Source: Spizellomyces punctatus DAOM BR117 | Taxonomy: Eukaryota > Chytridiomycota > Chytridiomycetes > Spizellomycetales > Spizellomycetaceae | Direction of reading: 5' to 3' | Assembly: GCF_000182565.1 (NCBI RefSeq) | Contig: NW_015971541.1 | Location: 913,548-935,887, forward strand | DNA length: 22,340 bases | Shown: piece after piece, positions 17,138 to 22,340 of the stretch | Position numbering within the stretch: position 1 is the first letter of the stretch | How the letters are laid out: the number at the start of each line of letters is the position of its first letter | Translations under genes and position numbers: made by a program | The notes under the pieces: model-generated | Told to the model about the DNA's origin: nothing | Database searches by the model: none | Seen by the model: the letters and a program-made list of their open reading frames with translations, nothing else

Positions 17138-18640
17138 TTAGGCACCACCGGAAATCACGCCTTGAGCAATACCCGTCACAAGATTAAACGAATGCCTCCA
17201 AAAGTAGTAATTGGACATTAAAATCAAACTCGTCGAAAAGCGGGCAAAGCGGATAAACTGTCGAATAGCTTCCACGACTTGAGCCACAATTTCATTCACG
17301 AGACGGTTAATGCGGTCAGCCCAGCGGGTATAACGAGCCAATTCTTCGGCTTTGCGCTGGTGGGCGGCCCGAATGTCCATTTCAAAGTTGCGATAGTTGC
17401 GGTCCCACGTTTGTTTGGCAATGGAGGCGGGTTCATTCGGGACGAGTTTCGAGGTAAACGTTTCGAGTTCGTTGATGCAGCTATTTGCGGCGCCTTCGAC
17501 TTCGCGGAGAATGGTGCGGAGGTGCTTGCGGCCATTGATTTGAACCGGGTGGTTGCCCTGTTTGCGGACCTTGTCGATAAATTCCGTCCACACCGTGTTG
17601 GCAGCTTCGGCGGCCATGTTGGCCACGAGCGCTTCAGTAGCCGTGACCATGTTGAATCGGTTTCCACCGTCACGAATCTGGGTCAAGAGTTCGGTAATGA
17701 GCTGGACGACTACGGGCCCGTCGACGGGAACACCGCCGACAACAAACGGAACGAGCGAGTCGGCCAAGGTATCTGCGAGGGCCGCCACGGCTTCCTGGTG
17801 CACGGCGGTATTGCCACCCACATTAAAGGGCAATTTGGCAAAGTTTGTGTCAAAGCGCTGACGAACGAGGCGGCGCACGCGGTTTGTTTGTTCATCTCCG
17901 TCCTCTTCGCTCAGCAAGTCGTCCAAGAGACGACGGTCGGGAATGTCTCCATTGATGGACATGTTTTCCACGAGGACGAGCTGACGGGTAATGTCGACAG
18001 CGTCGTCGGCACTGGTGGCGTTTCCCATGTTGACGACTTGCATGACCGTGTCCAAGCCACCGGTCGTGAAGCAGCCTCGCTCGAAAACGTACATTTGGGT
18101 GGAGAGACGGGCGGCGAGACCAATGACAAAGGGGAGGGCACTCTGGTTGTGATTTGCCCCGCCTTCGCAGTCGAGAAAGACAACGGTTCCCGGACCGCGA
18201 GGGTTTTCAAAAACCATCATGTCGATGCCGTGAGTGCAAGGGACATTGCCAGGAGCAGAAGCGAATTTGTGGTCTTCGTTGCCGACCAAGTGCGCGCGCA
18301 CCTTTGTCGCCGTATACGACTTGCCGGATCTATAAAGTGCAGGTGTCAAGTACATTAAAGAAAAACGCCACTCTAGAGAACATTACCTCCCAAATCCAGT
18401 AAAAGCGACAATGTGAATGGGCACTGGAAGCTGAGACAAGACGAGTTCTGCCTCTGGCGTAATGCCTGTAGCCGTGTATTTGATACTTGTACTTCCAGGA
18501 GCAATGGGAGCAGCAACCACCTTGACAAGAGGAACCGGTTGGTCAAGCTCTCTCCAGTCGACAGAAGGAGGTCTCCTTGAGCGAGCACGCGAAATGAGGC
18601 TGTTGAAAGTGCCAGACACGTCCAATGCCATGGATGCCAT
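17138..18640 (-). CDS. GBP/atlastin-like large GTPase-domain protein
   Basis: Two exons, 18640-18387 and 18329-17138, around a 57-nt GTAATG...TATAG intron, give 481 residues. The intron falls inside the P-loop, and splicing creates GFGRSGKSYT (about 82-91), the G1 motif of guanylate-binding-protein-type GTPases. Switch I Thr117 lies in PCTHGIDMM, and G3 is FLDCEGG (about 136-142), matching the DxEG of GBPs. The GBP-type RD of G4 is not seen; the equivalent position reads LVLVENMSI, so nucleotide specificity is uncertain. The C-terminal half is helical (HQRKAEELARYTRWADRIN) and ends in a semi-hydrophobic segment (FSTSLILMSNYYFW) that could contact membrane. Family members hydrolyse GTP and act on membranes; this protein's function is unknown. 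ATG 18640 is followed by a second in-frame ATG three codons later. Confidence 0.8.
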
Positions 18641-18764
18641 GGCTGTTGTATAAGAGTGAGAAAATGTACGATACGAGTTTTGAGAGAGATGAGAGAAAAA
18701 GATGATGATGATGACGATGAGGAGGAGGAAGAACGACAAAAGAGAGAGAAGAGAGAGAAGAGAG

Positions 18765-18774
18765 TATAAATATA
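18765..18774 (-). promoter_or_regulatory. TATA-like element of the GBP-like gene
   Basis: TATATTTATA (minus strand) is about 125 bp before the start codon and is followed in the sense direction by a CT-rich tract, a common fungal initiation context. The likely transcription start lies near 18735. Confidence 0.45.
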
Positions 18775-18867
18775 ACAACAAGTTTGCATGCAAAACACGT
18801 GAGAATTTCACATGTCATGAGAGAGAGAATAAAGAAATGTGACTATTCTTGGCATAATAATTATTGA

Positions 18868-18870
<3 letters not shown>

Positions 18871-18906
<36 letters not shown>
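18871..18906. repeat. (AG)18 microsatellite
   Basis: Eighteen uninterrupted AG units. It lies in the divergent intergenic region between the GBP-like and stress-protein genes, next to a GAGT/GAAT-type degenerate repeat at about 18926-18966. Confidence 0.95.
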
Positions 18907-18910
<4 letters not shown>

Positions 18911-19023
18911 TGAGAATAGAAATGGGTGAGTGAGTGAGTGAATGAGTGAGTGAATGAAATGAATGAGTTGAGAAGAGAGAGAGATATATATAAAGAGAGT
19001 CTCTCCCCATTCAAATAGAAATG

Positions 19024-19055
19024 TCACACATTTAACAACTCACACATTTAACAAC
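19024..19055 (+). repeat. Two perfect 16-bp tandem copies
   Basis: TCACACATTTAACAAC is repeated head to tail at 19024-19039 and 19040-19055, near the centre of the divergent intergenic region where strand composition flips from purine-rich to pyrimidine-rich. It could be a factor-binding pair or replication slippage. Confidence 0.85.
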
Positions 19056-19148
19056 CCCCATTCACACACGTTTCTCTCACCAATTCAATTACAAACACTC
19101 ACACACACTCTCTCTCTCACATTTGCATTTGGACATGCTAAATATATA

Positions 19149-19196
19149 GTCTCTCTTTCTCTCTCTTCTCTCTCTCCACACACACACACACACACA
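19149..19196. repeat. CT-rich tract followed by (CA)10 microsatellite
   Basis: An interrupted CT tract (about 19150-19176) runs directly into ten CA units at 19177-19196. Further CT tracts follow at 19325-19390 upstream of the stress-protein gene. Confidence 0.9.
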
Positions 19197-19443
19197 TTAA
19201 TATTCATCATAGGGGGGAATTCTCTCTTCACTCTACATGTTGATTTGTCATGACGCGTTTTTTTCTTGATTTATTATTTAATGATGTCACTTTTAGTCTC
19301 TTCTTATTTCAAGCCACTTTCTACTCTCTCTCTTTGACTTGCTAGAGGACATTACTCTTTCTCATTCTCTCTCTCTCTTCTCTCTCTCTCCCTGTCACTC
19401 TACTCTACTCTTGCGCACTCTACTCGTACATTACTCTATACAA

Positions 19444-20519
19444 ATGCCTGATACGGTCATGCCTACTACTACTACTACTACAACTACTACAAACACTTCT
19501 TCATCGCAACGCAAAAGACCTTCCATGAACAGCAGAGCTTGCTCATATCAAGATACTTGTCGCTATCGCTCATCTCTCTCTTCTTCTTCTTCTCGTGAAG
19601 ACTTGCCTTCTAAACTACGTCCTTCTACTCCTGGTGCTTCTGTCAGAGGGCCTCCTCCCACGACACCTGGTTCTCGCCCTAGTCCCTTTTTTCCTGGATT
19701 CTGGGTCAAGGATCCTGCTACTTCTGCTACAACAACAACAACAACAACAAGTATCTGGGCAGAATCCAGTCCTAGTTTGACCGGAAAATTTGTGTTTGAG
19801 ACGGACAGCACGAGTACGCCATCTGATTCATCCCACACACAGCACTTTGCCTTCACAGTCCATGCCAACCGCAACCTCTCGGCTCACTCGCGTCCCGGCA
19901 CTCCCATAGACGAGGCAGGTATCCCCATCCCTATTACTCCCGCTCAATCCGCCGAACGCGACAAGCAGGAAGAGCAGCAGCTGGAAAACGTGCCTCCCAC
20001 CCACCGCAAACTCATGGTCGCCGTGGACGCGGCAGACCAAGAGGGGCTGAGAACCTTGGACTGGGCGTGTAAGGAAATGGTCCAACCTGGCGACACCCTC
20101 GTGGTGGTGCGCGTCGTCAAGGAACAAAAGGGCTTTAAAGGTGAGAGCATGTGTTTGTCTGCACAATGTAGCTTTTAACACGGAAAACTAAAAATTACTT
20201 GAAAAAAGGCGGCTATGCAGCAGCGTCTGAAATGATGAAATCCATTGAATCCCGTGCTCACGAAGAAGCCGACCGCATCACCTGCCATGCCCTCCGCGCC
20301 CTGGGCCAACAATCCAAAAAATGCATTGACCTCTACGTCAAATACCGAACAGGCGATCCTCGCTCGCAAATTCGCGAGCTGGTCGGCACCGAACACCCAG
20401 ATGTCCTCATTGTGGGCAATAATCGCAAACGGGTGTCCAACACTTTTTTCCATGGTGGAGAACAAAGCTTTTTGCCAGAGGGGTCGAATGTACCTGTGGT
20501 GTCGAGTCGTGGAGTCTAG
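19444..20519 (+). CDS. Universal stress protein (USP) domain protein with disordered N-terminus
   Basis: Two exons, 19444-20140 and 20209-20519, joined across a 68-nt GTGAGA...AAAAG intron, give 335 residues. Residues 1-185 are disordered, rich in Ser/Thr/Pro, with two poly-Thr tracts (nine Thr near residue 8 and seven near 96). The C-terminal USP fold begins with RKLMVAVDAADQEGLRTLDWA (about 188-208), continues with GDTLVVVRVV and, after the intron, a helix with EEADRITCHAL and HPDVLIVGNNRKR, and ends NVPVVSSRGV. The usual ATP-loop GxGx9G(S/T) is not clear (VGNNRKRVSN), so nucleotide binding is doubtful. Fungal USP proteins often have such long N-terminal tails; the role in stress response is inferred from the family. 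An in-frame ORF extends further upstream, but its CT-repeat composition suggests 5' UTR, so ATG 19444 is chosen. Confidence 0.85.
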
Positions 20520-20554
20520 TGGATTCAAAACGTTTGTGTAAATGTGCTTTTGCT

Positions 20555-20587
<33 letters not shown>

Positions 20588-21220
20588 TTTTTTTTTTTTT
20601 TTTTTTTTTTTTTTGGAGACTTTCTTTTCATTGTTGCGCGTTCGAGTGGGTTGGTCTGGGGAGAGAGAGAGAGAAAGGCGACAGTTGGCATGAGACGTGG
20701 TGTACAGAATATATAAAGTTCGTGCCTCTACTGGTTTGTAGGATAAATGGAGAATGAGGGGGATCCTTTCGACGGGGAAGACATCAAGTCAAATGTACAG
20801 AAATAAAAAGATTACAGCCTTCTTGACTGTTTGCATATTGGAAAAAAAACACGGGATAGTGTTCCCATCCTAACCATCACATTATGACATTTGCTTCTAA
20901 GCACATTTTGGGATTTGCATTCTGGAAATTGCATTGTTAAGCGTGTCCCATCACGGTCATCACGGTCATCTCGCACATCATTGATGCGTCCCCCACTTCC
21001 TGGCCATCACACCCTTATTGCAGATCCAGTTGAAACCATCATGATGATGATGATGAGGGTCATCCGCACTACCGGATCGGTACCGATAACCCGGCTCTAC
21101 CAGCTCTCAACAAATGACTCATCTGCCCACGTGCACACATCATCAACCTTCCCGTCCAAAAAAACCACCGCTTCAAACAACTGATCGCTCATTCCGCTCA
21201 CCCCGCACACTAGACAAAGC
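20520..21220. other. Intergenic region with microsatellites
   Basis: It holds the 3' UTR of the stress-protein gene and the promoter of the phosphatidylserine synthase gene. It contains (TG)14 at 20555-20582, a 28-T run at 20587-20614, and a short ATG repeat around 21040-21055. I see no gene. Confidence 0.6.
20555..20614. repeat. (TG)14 followed by 28-T homopolymer
   Basis: A TG dinucleotide repeat, four other bases, then an uninterrupted T run, about 35 bp after the stop codon of the stress-protein gene. Lengths may be affected by sequencing slippage. Confidence 0.9.
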
Positions 21221-22340
21221 ATGGGTCGTCGTAAACCCATCGTAACAACAGATCCCCACCCTGATCTCAACGATGGGTCTGTTTCCGATAGCGAACTCCT
21301 CGCTCCCGCCGCTCCCAAACTCAATCTCCGCGAAGCATGGGAATACGAATTTCGAGATCAAGTTGATCCGACAGTGGCATTCTTTTATAAACCGCGAACG
21401 GTGCGACTTGTATGTCATACCCATCATGGTCATGTTTTCTTTTTTTGGTGCTTTTATGTGTGGTTTCATGTTGTGGTTTTTTGTAGTTGGTCCTCATGCT
21501 CGCTGGACTCGTCTACCTCGCCCTCTTTGTCATGAAAGACGATAATGTCGTATTCAATACCAAAGTGTACGTTCCTTTTATTTCTTGCCCACCCACCTTA
21601 CATTGGTGCAAATGAGGGCTGACATGTCTTAGAGGCTTGGGCGCATCAGGTGCCATGCTACTGTTGATTGGCATGCTCCAGTTCCGGGATGGACCTTTTA
21701 TCCGACCTCACCCGGCGTTTTGGCGGATTGTCTTGTCGGCCAGTGTGGTGTATCAAATGATTCTCGTTTTTATAGTCTTTCAGGTATGATGTACTTGTTT
21801 TGCAACCATCTGGGTGCCATCTTTGTAAATGTCACCTAAATTTTTGGTTGTAGAGTAAACATTCCATGCGATCCTTGTTGAAATATGTGGATCCAACATT
21901 GGGTGTCCCCCTCCCTGAACGATCGTATGCCGACAATTGTGAATTGACGGCTGAATCCCTCTGGGTTCGTTTTATTTACTGCTGCGCTTTTTCATTATCC
22001 CAAATGGTTTGACTTGTAAACTCAGGACCAAATGGACGTTTTTGTAATCGCGCATGCACTCGGATGGTACGCCAAAGCCATCGTGTTGCGTGATTACTGG
22101 TTTTGCTGGATTCTGTCCGTCATGTTTGAAATGATGGAGTATTCTCTTGCGCACCAGTTACCGAATTTTGCAGAGTGCTGGTGGGATCATGTACGTGTGA
22201 TCGATTGTTCCTTTTGTTTTCGTACAATGCTGATTTTGGATCTATTTTCGAATTTTTGGGGATAGTGGATCCTAGATGTATTACTCGCCAACTGGGCTGG
22301 CATCATTCTCGGCATGAAGACCTGTCAATACTTTGCCATG
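21221..22340 (+). CDS. Phosphatidylserine synthase, base-exchange (PTDSS) type, 3' partial
   Basis: Six in-phase exons: 21221-21409, 21487-21566, 21633-21783, 21854-21964, 22026-22190 and 22266 to the window edge, giving about 257 residues so far. Human PTDSS1/2 have about 470, so the end is missing. The enzyme family swaps the head group of PC or PE for serine at the ER membrane. Diagnostic segments: [12 protein letters not shown], a membrane helix [60 protein letters not shown], and the hallmark [23 protein letters not shown] followed by [19 protein letters not shown]. This is the animal/plant-type synthase (Pfam PSS), unrelated to the CDP-DAG-dependent Cho1 of yeasts. Introns are 51-77 nt. 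Start at ATG 21221 (MGRRKP) fits the short cytosolic N-terminus. Confidence 0.95.

Noticed and set aside
17279-18358. 359-codon open frame opposite the GBP-like gene
   Set aside because: It is a shadow of GC-rich codons in the minus-strand gene, which has GTPase motifs and a P-loop intron; the plus frame shows no family features.
1-22340. CRISPR array, rRNA gene or viral insertion
   Set aside because: No regularly spaced repeats, no rRNA-like sequence and no viral replication or capsid genes were seen.

Overview
The window looks like nuclear DNA of a compact fungal genome, most likely an early-diverging, chytrid-like fungus. The support is: short GT-AG introns (mostly 53-75 nt), small intergenic gaps, a GPI-type cell-wall protein, an LSG1 ribosome-biogenesis GTPase, an ELM1-family protein, an animal-type (base-exchange) phosphatidylserine synthase and a Fanzor nuclease gene. 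The lineage is inference; no rRNA or other marker is present.

Layout, left to right: (1) about 670 bp without a convincing gene; (2) a large basic, mostly disordered protein of unknown function (+); (3) LSG1 (-, two exons); (4) a cysteine-rich GPI-anchored secreted protein (+, two exons, good TATA box); (5) a 2.15-kb transposon at 6889-9034 with identical 30-bp terminal inverted repeats and TA target duplication, whose only gene is a Fanzor (eukaryotic TnpB-like RNA-guided nuclease) broken by one frameshift, followed by a probable guide-RNA scaffold reaching the right end; (6) an ELM1-family protein (+, three exons) starting about 140 bp after the transposon; (7) glutamate 5-kinase (-); (8) a zinc-ribbon/TrmN6-like methyltransferase (+); (9) a second, 722-bp non-autonomous element at 13318-14039 in the opposite orientation, with the same family of termini and a diverged copy of the RNA scaffold; (10) a multi-exon coiled-coil protein (+); (11) a GBP-like GTPase (-); (12) a microsatellite-rich divergent promoter; (13) a universal-stress-protein-domain protein (+); (14) a phosphatidylserine synthase cut by the window's right edge.

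The host genes do not form a pathway; they are ordinary single-copy-type genes. The biology worth following is the pair of related elements. They share terminal repeats and a 53-nt subterminal block (43/53 identical, no gaps). Its differences keep a hairpin paired, including one two-sided compensatory change and several wobble changes. This is what a conserved Fanzor guide RNA (fRNA/omegaRNA) would look like. Both elements also have YATA immediately before the left terminus, a candidate target-adjacent motif.

A second unusual signal is compositional. Several genes switch abruptly from C-rich to G-rich coding strand within a single exon, most strikingly the ELM1-family gene, which ends up with G-quadruplex-like tracts.
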